Shown here: positions 1-9,447 of the stretch, piece after piece
Layout: each line of letters begins with the position of its first letter
Position numbering within the stretch: position 1 is the stretch's first letter
NCBI RefSeq assembly: GCF_016545825.1
Contig: NC_052618.1
Span: forward strand, 37,022,196-37,086,195
Direction: 5' to 3'
DNA from: Eucalyptus grandis
Taxonomy: Eukaryota > Streptophyta > Magnoliopsida > Myrtales > Myrtaceae
DNA: 64,000 nucleotides
Position numbers and translations under genes: made by a program
The notes under the pieces: model-generated
What the model saw: the letters and a program-made list of their open reading frames with translations, nothing else
Told to the model about the DNA's origin: nothing
Databases searched by the model: none

Positions 1-383
1 TAAAATGTGGAAGGACTCTCAAGGAGGAATTAACCGACCATTGACCGGTTAGCAAGTTAAGCTATAAATACCACAAGCCATCCAATAGAGGACCCCCCAT
101 TCCGAACAACACATAAAACTACTTTATAATGCCTTTATCTTTAACTAGTCTTAGCTTACTTAAGATTCCCGTCGTAGATTCAATTTCGACGAGTGTCTAT
201 ATTGCAGGAAGTGCTATCAATTAGATTCCAATGCTAACCCATCGTCTAGCGTTGTTGATTAGATTCCGGTGTTGTGTCCTCATCCTCATCTATAGACGAT
301 GTTCATTAGATATTGCTTCGATCTAGTATTGTTGATTAGATTCCATTGTTGTGTGCACATACGCATCTAAGAGCAGTGTGTAC
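1..383. repeat. Diverged tandem repeat, left part
   Basis: The motif TTGATTAGATTCC followed by a variant of GTTGTGT recurs near 219, 256 and 331. It returns near 2190 and 2272 on the far side of the hAT insertion. Spacing is irregular, about 35 to 80 bases, and the copies differ at many positions, so this is an old degraded array. No gene is visible. Confidence 0.6.
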
Positions 384-599
384 TAAGGGTGTGGAAATAC
401 CCAGGAACCACCCAAATCGTCCGGAACCGGACCAGAACCGCTCGGAATCGGCGGTTCTTGAGGGAACTAGTCCGATTCCCGGTTTTATGGGCGGATCCAC
501 CCGCCCGCTCACCCAAACCAGACCGAAACCTTTTTAATATTAAAAAAAAAAAAATTACTAAAAGAAACCCTATATCTCATCTCACTCCCTTTGTCTTCG

Positions 600-636
<37 letters not shown>

Positions 637-1101
637 TCGGTTCCTCCTAATCCTATCGCTATTTTGATTCCTCCTCGAGCGTCAACGTCGCCGCCGTTGT
701 TGTCCACCCCCTCGCGCCGGCCGCCACCTACCACAACTTCTGCTCCTCCGCCTTTGTTGTTCGCCCCCTCGTTGCTGTCCGCCCCCTCGCTCTGGGCCCC
801 TTTCGCCAGCAATCCGACGCCGTTGCAACCCCTACAGCCGTGGCGACCAATGCTAGCAGATCTCGAACCGGTCGATGCGCCTTCATCGTTGCCTACGACC
901 ACTTCCTTACCGTCGGTGCCTACGACTGCTTCCCCCTCGCTACTGTCCTCCCCCTTGCTTCGGGCCCCTTCTGCTAGCAATCCGACGCCGTTGTGGTCCC
1001 TACAGCCGTGACGACCAACGCCAACAGATCCCGAATTGATCGCTACGCCTCTGTCGTTGCCTACAACCACTTCCTCACTGTCGGTGCCTACAATTACTTC
1101 C

Positions 1102-1147
<46 letters not shown>

Positions 1148-2154
1148 CGAAGCCTAATTTCCTTGGTTCTATCTTGCGTCCTGGATTGAATTCTCAAATG
1201 GGCATTTTTTTTTTTTTTTTTTTAGTGAAGGAGGTGTGTCGGGGTGCTGTTTGGAGTAAGAGCAGAGGCACGAATGTGATTCTGGAGGTGGAGTGGTTCC
1301 GCTGTGATCGCCCCAACCCTATTTTGCAGGTTCTCGCTTGCTGCGAAAGTTCTTTCTTTTCTCCCCACCCATGATGTGCAATTCTTGATTCTTGTTGGAA
1401 TCGTAGGTGGGGAGCCGCTTGTTTGTGAAATGCTTGATTTTGGAGCTTCTATCACCTGTGGTCATGCATGTCTTTGAATTTGGAAGTGGAAAATGGAATG
1501 TTTTCTAGTGGTTGAAGTCTAGGCTTCTGCTTGCAATGTTGAGTTTTATGCAATTACACATGCTTTCACCTTTGATTTTTACCTGAAATGGAGTGTGATT
1601 TCTATATTGCTGTAGTGAATTTGAACTCCTAGCTTATGATGCCATCTCACCGCAAACTAATCTTTTGGTATATGTTAGTGAAGGTGGATGGATTATATAC
1701 AGAATGTTATAGTTTTAGTTTTTTTTTTCTATCTGAGATGGGATTCTTTTAGTAGGTAGTGTCGGGTTGTGACTTATGTGCTATTGACTATATTGTTCAT
1801 TTTAGAGTGTTCTCGCCATTAAATTATAGCGACACTCTGCTTTTTGCATTTATTTGTAAATTTGCTAAGTTTACTTCTCTCGCCGTCCGCATCTCCACGT
1901 ACTTAAATTTGGTTTTTCTTTCTTTGGCTTGCTTTGATGTCACGTAATCGTTTATGTTGAAAACCAAAATTGTTTCGGGTCAAAATCGGTTCCATGGATC
2001 CACCTGGGAACTGGACCGTACCGGCGGTCCGGTTCCTGGGTGGATCCATGCAACAAATAAGTGGATCCTGGTTCCAATTTTTTGGAACCGGTTCTTAGCG
2101 GGCGGTTCCCAGTTCTAGGTCGAGAACCACCCACCCAGACCATGCACACTCCTA
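384..2154. mobile_element. Non-autonomous hAT-type element, 1.77 kb
   Basis: The element is bounded by an exact 8-base target-site duplication, GTGTGTAC (376-383 and 2155-2162). Its imperfect terminal inverted repeats are TAAGGGTGTGGA on the left and TAGGAGTGTGCA on the inverted right end, the usual hAT style. Both subterminal regions are crowded with GGAACC/GGTTCC motifs in both orientations, likely transposase-binding repeats. No transposase reading frame is present. The interior holds CT microsatellites (602-633 and 1105-1143) and a GC-rich tandem duplication, perhaps derived from a captured gene leader. The element sits inside a tandem repeat whose units continue on both sides, which supports the boundaries. 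Confidence 0.8.
781..1115 (+). repeat. Two-unit 168-bp tandem duplication inside the hAT element
   Basis: The string CAATCCGACGCCGTTG occurs at about 810 and again at about 978. The flanking sequence matches for most of 168 bases. Both units translate to serine- and proline-rich low-complexity peptide in several frames, so the open frames here are probably by-products of base composition. Confidence 0.6.
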
Positions 2155-2162
2155 GTGTGTAC

Positions 2163-2885
2163 TAGTTGTTGTTACCACTATCCATTGTTGTTGATTAGAT
2201 TCCGACGTTGTGTTCTCATATCTATCTCAAACTGTGGTCTACTAGGTGATTATCACTGTCTAATGCGGTTGGATTAGATTCCAACATTGTGTTCTTGAAC
2301 TAGCAAAAAGCAATGCCTTGTTAGGTGTCTTATTAGTACCTAATGTTGTTGAAGTACCTTTGATATTGTAATAGACTACTTTAATTTTAATGGGCTTTTA
2401 TTATTATATAAAGTGGGTCTAAATGATGTCATTAATTAGATTTCAACATTGATTACCGCTGATATCAAATGTGCGATAGGTTAACGACTTCTTTAATTTT
2501 GAGATTATAAAAGTATTTAATCTCATTCGCATTTGACCCTCTTTGTCTAAAGTTAATATATAACTTGAGTTCCCTTAAATAAAAATCAAAATATAACACT
2601 CAATGATAGATTTTTTGTTACGGAATCCAAAATCGACAAAACAAATATATAATATATCTAATATATATATATATATAATATATAATAGCTATAAGATTAG
2701 TTTGAGTTGGACTAACCTTAAATTTTCAAGATTAAGAATCAATCCATACAGTGCACGGTCTAAGGGGTCCCATAACCAAAAATTAACTCAATTCCTTTGG
2801 GAATTAGATCAAGACCAACAAGATTAGTTCGATCTAAGGTCAGTTTAGGGTCAATCTTAAACCCATGCTTACCCCTAATTGATGA
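2163..2885. repeat. Tandem repeat, right part, and AT-rich intergenic DNA
   Basis: The TTGATTAGATTCC array continues to about 2460. It is followed by AT-rich DNA with a short TA run near 2658-2690. No coding or RNA gene is recognisable up to the start of duplication copy A. Confidence 0.5.
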
Positions 2886-3049
2886 AGTGTCTTGCGGTAC
2901 AATACGGTGCCATTAGAAAATCCACCTTCACTAACCCCGGAAGATCGATCGATCAATGCGGCCCCGCCGCCGCAATTACGCCCACGAGGACCACGTTGGA
3001 CGTGGGGTCCACAAGAAAAGAAAAGGGAGGAATCCGAACCGGGGGTAAC

Positions 3050-4287
3050 GAGAAAATATTGGGTAGGTTTTACTGTCCACGTAGGCGAAATGTAAGACCA
3101 TAGAGAAGTCGACGCGTGGCAAATTTTGGGCCCACCTGTCAGCACCCACTCTCTCCATTAACTCCGTCTCTTTCCCCTTTACTCTCTCTCCTCCCCTCCG
3201 TTTCTGCGCACAACTCCCTCGGTCCCCTCTTCTCTCTCCACTTCTCTTTTCTTTCTCTTGCGTCTGCCATGGCTCGAGCTCGAGTCTGCTCATGGCCGCC
3301 CGGGTCGAGGAGGGACGGTGCGCTGCCGGACGGAGACCGCATGAGCTTCGTTTGCGGTGAGATGGCTTGAGGCCGAGCTCGAAACTCGAGTGCTAACCAA
3401 AGCTCCGAGTTTGAGGTCGAGCGAGTGTTGTCCATGGCTGGCTGCAAGTGTCGTCCATGGTGGACAGGAAAAAACAATGCCCAAGAACAGGCGAGGACGA
3501 CCCACATGATGAAATCGCATTAAATAAGGAAACGAAGCCGACCCGATACGCCTACGCGTCCGTTTACAAAACCCATTTGCTCATTTCCTCCTCCAGTTCA
3601 GCGTCCGACCCTTTGCTGAAATTCTTCAAGAAAGTTTGGGTTTTTATTTTTCATTTCATCTATCCTTGTTCGTCTGCCCGTTTGGTTGTCGTCCCAAAGA
3701 CCAATTGGGAGATGGGTCTGATCTTCTCGAGAAAGTCCTTGCGTTCCGCGCCCCCTCCCCCCCCCACTTTGTATAGACCATGTATGAACGTTGGTGTGCT
3801 TGTGAGCCCCTTGATCATATGCCCTCCGAATCGCACAAAGTCCCCGCGAGGCATCGCCGTGAAGCCTCCCGCTTCCGCCTGTCCATGGTCCGGACCCTTT
3901 CGGCATCTTCGCTTTTGGATTGTGAAGAAGAACAGCGTGGCGACGACCAGCGAGCTGGCCACAGTGGCCGCCATCGCCTTGACGATTGTCTTGCTTGAGG
4001 ACGATGACGAGTCCGGCGGCGGCGGCGACGCTTGGAGCGAGTCTATTACGGAAGGAGGAGGAGAGTTGGCGACGATGGTGGCGGTTGGAGAAAAGAGAAG
4101 TAGAGAGAGAAGAGGAGAGAGAGTTGTCGGCAGAAACGGAGGGGAGGAGAGAGAGTAAAATGGAGAGAGACGGAGCGTTAACGGAGAAGTGGAGCCTGAC
4201 AGGTGGGCCAAAATTTGCCACGTGTCGACTTCTCTATGGTCTTACATTTCGCCTACGTGGAGTGTAAAACCTACCCAATATTTTCTC
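3050..4287. mobile_element. Pack-MULE with long terminal inverted repeats
   Basis: The ends are long inverted repeats. The outermost stretch (about 3050-3147 against 4190-4287) is nearly identical, and recognisable inverted similarity continues to about 3260 and 4085. The termini read GAGAAAATATTGGGTAGG on both strands. The target GGGGTAAC is duplicated at 3042-3049 and 4288-4295; allowing one slipped base it is 9 long, the usual MULE length. Copy B near 40098-40115 has the unoccupied site. No MuDR transposase is present; the interior is non-repetitive cargo, partly formin-like. Long repeats plus cargo define a Pack-MULE. Confidence 0.85.
3761..4064 (-). pseudogene. Captured formin-like fragment around the transmembrane segment
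   Basis: On the minus strand an open frame of up to 183 residues begins inside the right inverted repeat (ATG near 4211) and reads into the cargo. Residues 63-75 are a serine/proline stretch, about 76-98 form a hydrophobic helix with an FFF core, then a basic run KRRCRK, then a DFVRFGG-type motif with MIKGL. Proline-rich region, single membrane segment, basic stop and a D-F-x-R-F-x-G motif are the order found in plant group I formins, which anchor actin nucleation at the plasma membrane. The FH2 catalytic domain is absent, so this is a gene fragment. The identification rests on motif order only; another single-pass protein is possible. Confidence 0.5.
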
Positions 4288-5100
4288 GGGGTAACTGTCT
4301 ACCGTGGGGTCCACTCAGCTCACCTTTCTTCTGTTTCATGAAACTCTTCTCTCTCCCTCTCTCTCTCTCTCTCTCCCCACTCTCTTTCAATTCAGATTGT
4401 TGGCCATTAATATAATTAGATGAACTTAACCTGTACTTTCACCAGTTACACGTTTTTGTTTGTGGTAACTCCCTTTTTAGTTACCTTTCTCTTTTGGCCG
4501 ACACAAGATAGGCATTCTCATCTCATCTCATCTCTAAATTGATATAATTAAATTTATCAAATTGAATTTATGTAATATCATCTAGTACTTCGTAAAGCAA
4601 AATTTTAGCTTTTCATTACTTTCCAGTTTTGGTATCAGTATTCTAAGAGGAAACGAATTTCTCCATTGCGACCTCATTCTTAGTTCACCGACATTTCAAT
4701 TTGACAAATCACATCATAATAAATGCATATCCCACAAAGCCTTCATCTTGGTATCATAGGTACTATAATCACATTCGCATGTATTTTATCTCTATATATA
4801 ATGTGGTAATCAAACTTTAGTTATATAATTAACAGTTGGGGAAATTTTCTGTTTAAAAAAGAAAATTCTTTCTTTCACACATCATGTATCAATTTGTGGC
4901 AAGAATCGCGATACGTACCCTTTATGCGTAGTCATTCCGAAGAAATGGTTCTTGAACAATATGAGTTTACTTACTGAATTTCATTGTTTAGATATTTTCC
5001 CTTAAATAATTGTAGTAGAACCCAATTAACTTATATATGCGAAACCGGTCGATTATCATGGAATAACTAATTTAGGGTAAAAATTTATAATAAGAAATAT

Positions 5101-5600
5101 AGCTTACAAGTTAAAGACAAAGGTGAATTAAAGAGGATCCAAAAGAGTAAAGTAGATGGGGTCACATGGTGGGAATCAATCTCCTAGTTATCTTGATGTC
5201 ATGCAATAATTACTCTATTGATAGTGAGACAAGCAATAATCTACGATAAAACCAAACCTAATTCTGACCAAAAATTGTAAAGAAGAGAGAGATCGGGGAT
5301 GATTAACCCTAGATAAGCTTTCAAAAGTGTCTCTACCTAACCCCACATTAAAAAAGAGGACAAAGAGTGGGCGGAAATGTTGAAAAGCGACACTTTTTTT
5401 CCACGTGGCAAAGGGTCCTTTTATTTTGTGTAAAAAGAGGGTCTTTTTATTATATTTGGATATTGTCAGAAAAAGGAAAAATGAAAGTATATCCACCAAC
5501 TATTTGTCCTTTTGCTCTTTTTTTACCTCTTCCTTCGATTGCTTTTATAATGTTGTGGGGGATTCTTGCGTTTCTTCTTTTGGCCGGAGGTTGTTTTTAA
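5101..5600. other. Block unusually conserved between duplication copies
   Basis: This tract is markedly more similar to its partner (41090-41600) than its neighbours are. It includes runs such as GTGAGACAAGCAATAATC without change. A minus-strand open frame (5215-5499) has a counterpart at 41230-41487, but the two differ by indels that shift the middle of the frame, so coding is doubtful. It may be a conserved non-coding element downstream of the MYB genes, or simply a gene-converted patch. Confidence 0.4.
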
Positions 5601-6949
5601 TAACATAGACAGGTGCCTCTCCCTTGTCATTTGCTTTCTCTACACTAAATTTTCCCTTCAATAAGAGGTTGGTAATACATCCTTATTGATATTATGGGGA
5701 TTATCACAACAACTTTTTGTAAGGCGGGGGTTCAATGTATCATTCTAGAAGTACAAGTGAGAAAGCTTAGCAATTAGACGAGTCAATATAGTCGGACTTT
5801 TGTAGAATTAGTCACAATTACTAAAGTGTAGTTTGCCATTAAAATGTTGGACGTAGGCCCCTTGACCTAGATTTGATACCTAACTTTTGAGGGCTTTGTA
5901 TGTTACAAAATTCACATCTAGAAGATGTTTAAGCCATTCACTTTTGGTTCAAAAGGCAAAGAGCAAGCATAACTGATAATTTTAGATATTTCACCAACAT
6001 ATTTGGATATTTTAGGTGAACTTGAATCCGTTTTAACAAAATTTCATGGATTATACATTTACATGGATTCTTCAATTTTAAATCCCAAAATGGTGAACTC
6101 ATTCAGGTCAAGCTTGTTTATATTATTTCATATTTTCTAACGTGAAAAGTTAACATGACTTTTTCGTAGTTTGATAACCTTAAAAGGGGATTGAATGAAC
6201 AAAGACAATATAACTTTTACATGCGGTAAAGGTTGACCCATGCACCCACGCATGAAAGCTTTTTCACACCTGCTTGAATTCCTAACTACAGTCGGAAAAA
6301 AACATTTTCCATTAGTGAATTAGATTTAGTGAAGCATATTTTTTGCAATCTTACCTATTTTAAATTAAACATTATCATGACATATATTCTTTCCATTGTT
6401 AGGATGTCTCTCGTTCAATTGGGACCCTTTTTTCATTTTTATTAATGGTATTTTTATATAGTGATGGGGCTCTCAAGATAAGGGGAAAAGATCTGCCCCC
6501 ATACCTAGGATGCAACTCTCATGGATATGGAGGTCTAGGATCCTTTCTACTTTACCTACTTTTAACTACTTACTAACCTTTGTTCTTCAATTCAAATGTT
6601 GTTCCAGAATGTGACCATCCTAATTTATAGTGTCTTCGGTTAAAGGGGATCTCTACATGTAATAGAGAAGAGATCTACCCCAAAAAAATGAAGACAACTA
6701 TTTTGATACAATTTCATGATCCAAACATGTAATTTTTCTTTTGAAGAAATTAGTAATTGGAAAATTACATGAAGCCTCAAAAAAACAATTTTTAGGGGTA
6801 AGTGCAAAATCAGTCCTTAATATTTTGATGGGGAATGGTCACTAGAGTCATTAATCTTTTAATTTGATCAATTAAATGTTTCATCTTTGACAAATATGCA
6901 ATCAAGTCCAAAACTCACTTGGCTTTTTATGAGTAGGAAGGGCAATGGG

Positions 6950-7566
6950 TGGGGGTGAGCATGGTTTCAAGGTAGAACTTCTAGGTTCCAGGTTCCAAAA
7001 ATTTGGAATCGGATCAATGGGAACCTGTGCGGTTTCAGGTTCCAAGGTATGCGTAGTAAGTTCTAAGTTTCAAAAATTTGGGAACTTATTTCGATAGATA
7101 GGTTCTAGATTCTGGGTTGATGGAACTTGGAACTTAAAACCTAGAATTTAGAACTTGTGTTTTTCTTGGTCTATGTCTTCGCGTGATTCTACGATATTTC
7201 ATGATGTTATGATAAATATATTATTTGAAGCCACTAATATAAGCTTCCATTTTATGATTGAGACTTTTAATTTGTAATATTTTATATTTTTTGTGTATCT
7301 AAATATAAGTTATGATCAATGAATTATAATAGCAAGTGATGGTCATTAAATGCAATAATTCATTGCAATCATTCAATTAACAATATAAGTGAAACTTGGA
7401 TATATCCTGGAATCAATCCCGAAACTTGTGACAATGTAGATTATAGGTTCTAGGGTATATAGAGTAGGTTCCAAGTTCAAAAAATTAGGAACTTGTTTTA
7501 ATCAGTAGGTTCCAAGTTTAAGATTCTAGGCAGAACCTATACGGAATCTGAAACCGTTCACCCTTA
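6950..7566. mobile_element. Small non-autonomous hAT element, 617 bp
   Basis: The target sites are GCAATGGG (6942-6949) and GCAACGGG (7567-7574), 8 bases with one mismatch. The termini are TGGGGGTGAGCATGG and, inverted, TAAGGGTGAACGG. The body is packed with GGTTCC/GGAACC-type motifs, as in the larger hAT at 384-2154, so both probably use related transposases. Duplication copy B shows the empty site near 42934-42947, with one GGAATGGGG and no element. There is no coding capacity. Confidence 0.8.
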
Positions 7567-7574
7567 GCAACGGG

Positions 7575-8008
7575 GGAGTGTGAGGTGGAGATTGCCTATC
7601 CCAGCCCAAGTAACCCTAACCCATGACATTAATCTGTCCCCCCTTCCTCACCGTGCACCCAGCATGGGGTTGGGGGGAGAATCCCATCCCCCTCACACAA
7701 TAGCCACCATGGGCCTTGCTTACCCAGCCTGTTTGCCTCATCTAGCTTAGGGAAAGCATGTACCACTGGACATTGAAGAAATTTACAATAATACCTTTTG
7801 AGATATATATCATGCTCATAATGTGCTTGTTAAGAACATTAGTTCACCTATTGACACATTTACAAATTGGAAATACGTTTCCCATCTACTGGCACATTCA
7901 CATTTTGCTCTCTAAGAACTTTGTGGAAAACAGAGTAATATACGATCTTTGTAGTTCAAGTACTACTATACTACCGTGATTTGTTGGGGTCGGCTCATGG
8001 TGTTAGTA
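7575..8008. other. Copy A tract without a gene
   Basis: The sequence continues the copy A/B alignment (B near 42948-43350). I see no gene, RNA or element in it. Confidence 0.5.
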
Positions 8009-8039
8009 ATATTAGGATATTTACTTGAATTTGCCTATT

Positions 8040-8665
8040 AAGGTTGGCCTTTGAATCTTGACTTTTCACTTCTTGTTTCAAGAAGCCGATACCACCACCA
8101 AACTCGCTACTATCAGACAAGCAACATACTAAAATCTCATTGTCAACAAAAGCTTCCATTACACATGCAACCCCGCCTAGGATCGATTGAGCCCATTTTT
8201 CCAGCTCACTTGTCTCACAACAATAAAAGGTTTTGTGACATTGTTTGGATTATTTTTCAAACTCAAGTTTGATTTGTTTTACTTAATTGTGCATATGCAC
8301 CATCAAAAGAGATATATGCATAATTCCCTTAGCAATATTAGGATATTTACTTGATAGTGCTATCAAAAGGATATATGCATAATCTAAAATCAAGCAAAAA
8401 TCCTAACATCACCAAAATCCCTGAAATGCTAGCTAAGTTAAAAGAAACCAATTTGAGTTTGAAAAAATATCTGAACAATGTCACAAAATATTCGGTTGTC
8501 ATGAGAGAAGTGAGTTGGAAAGATGAGGTCAACGGATTTGAGGTGGGGCGGCGCATGTGATGGCTTCAAGCTTCCTTTGACAACAAGATTTCAGTACGTT
8601 GCTCATCCGATGATGGCGAGTTTGGTGGTGATGTTGACTTCTTGAAACGAGAAGGGAAAAGTTGA
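8040..8665. repeat. Long imperfect inverted repeat (hairpin-forming)
   Basis: The left arm (about 8060-8285) matches the inverted right arm (about 8430-8665) over roughly 230 bases. Examples are TTTTGTGACATTGTTTGGAT against ATTTTGTGACATTGTTCAGA, and CACCACCAAACTCGCTACTA against CACCACCAAACTCGCCATCA. The loop of about 140 bases contains a short direct repeat (TATCAAAAGGATATATGCAT type). A transcript would fold into a long hairpin with bulges. A right-arm frame (8351-8560) is lysine- and leucine-rich but not recognised. It may be an inverted duplication of a gene fragment. Confidence 0.7.
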
Positions 8666-8751
8666 GAAATGCCCAACAACAGCATGCGTCCTTTACGATT
8701 GACTTTGTTGTCGGTATAGTAACTTAACAAACACAACCAATGTGAATGGTG

Positions 8752-9395
8752 TGTTATAATTATGGTTATAATTATGGTTAATGGATCAACGAATGCCAAT
8801 AAATTAATATACGTCTTTTCTATTCACGTATCTCTTTTTAGACTCATGAATTCCTTAAAATTTTATGTTCACGTATCTATTGAATTCATGAACTTCCTAA
8901 ATCCATGTATCTTTTAATTTATGTATTTATTGAGTTCACGAATCTCTTGAATTCACGTATCTCTGGATTCGTGAATCTCTTGAATTCATGTATCTCTTGA
9001 TTCATGAATTTCGTGGATACATGCGTCTATTTAATTCATGTATCTCTTATGTACATGAACTAAAAATCTTTATAAATAGATGGGAGCATAGAGCTTCATT
9101 ATGGTTTTTGGTTTTTCCGACTCGATTCCAAAAAGGCTTTGATACACTTTTCTACTCTTCTGAATTTTCTGAGTGTGCTGGTTCAATTGAACGGTTCAAC
9201 TGAGTCCTGTTTGCATAGTGCTAATCCAAACAGATTCGAGGTGTTGTATCTTGGGAGGCATAATTTGTGAATCTGCGGAGCACCATTGGCGGGAACTAAT
9301 TGCCTTAAGGAGATTCGGATATCCGTACCTCACCTCTAATTTCATGTTCTGATTGCAACAAACAATTTGTGTTTTCTTTTGGATTATTTTCAACA
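8752..9395 (+). repeat. 5' LTR of the 8.75-kb-site Copia element
   Basis: This is a 644-bp repeat with TG...CA ends. A TATAAATA box at 9071-9078 is the likely element promoter. The first half contains many short near-repeats of the form ATTCATGTATCTCTT, giving an internal degenerate tandem structure. Confidence 0.9.
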
Positions 9396-9447
9396 ATCTT
9401 AAGGCAATTATTCACTCACTATTTGTTGTTCTTGTCAGATTATTGAG

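Larger units (their letters stand above)
2884..8008. repeat. Tandem-duplication copy A, first tract (interrupted)
   Basis: This non-coding tract matches 39960-43350 in the same order and orientation. Shared anchors include the CTTGCGGTACAA-type block near 2888 (39967), a stretch around 4420-4600 (40318-40470) and a very similar block at 5101-5600 (41090-41600). The tract is interrupted by a MULE at 3050-4287 and a hAT element at 6950-7566, both absent from copy B. No protein gene is recognised. The tract would lie downstream of the MYB gene that each copy once carried. Confidence 0.8.

Noticed and set aside
582..1148. 188-residue minus-strand open frame with (RE)n and Gly-rich peptide
   Set aside because: It is the reverse reading of CT microsatellites and the 168-bp duplication inside a hAT element; composition alone keeps it open.
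5215..5499. Small protein conserved between copies A and B (94 and 85 residues)
   Set aside because: The two frames agree only because the DNA is duplicated; indels change the middle of the peptide and no domain or start context supports it.
8820..9060. CRISPR-like spaced repeats of ATTCATGTATCTCTT
   Set aside because: The repeats are degenerate, irregularly spaced and lie inside a plant LTR; the other LTR has the same array.
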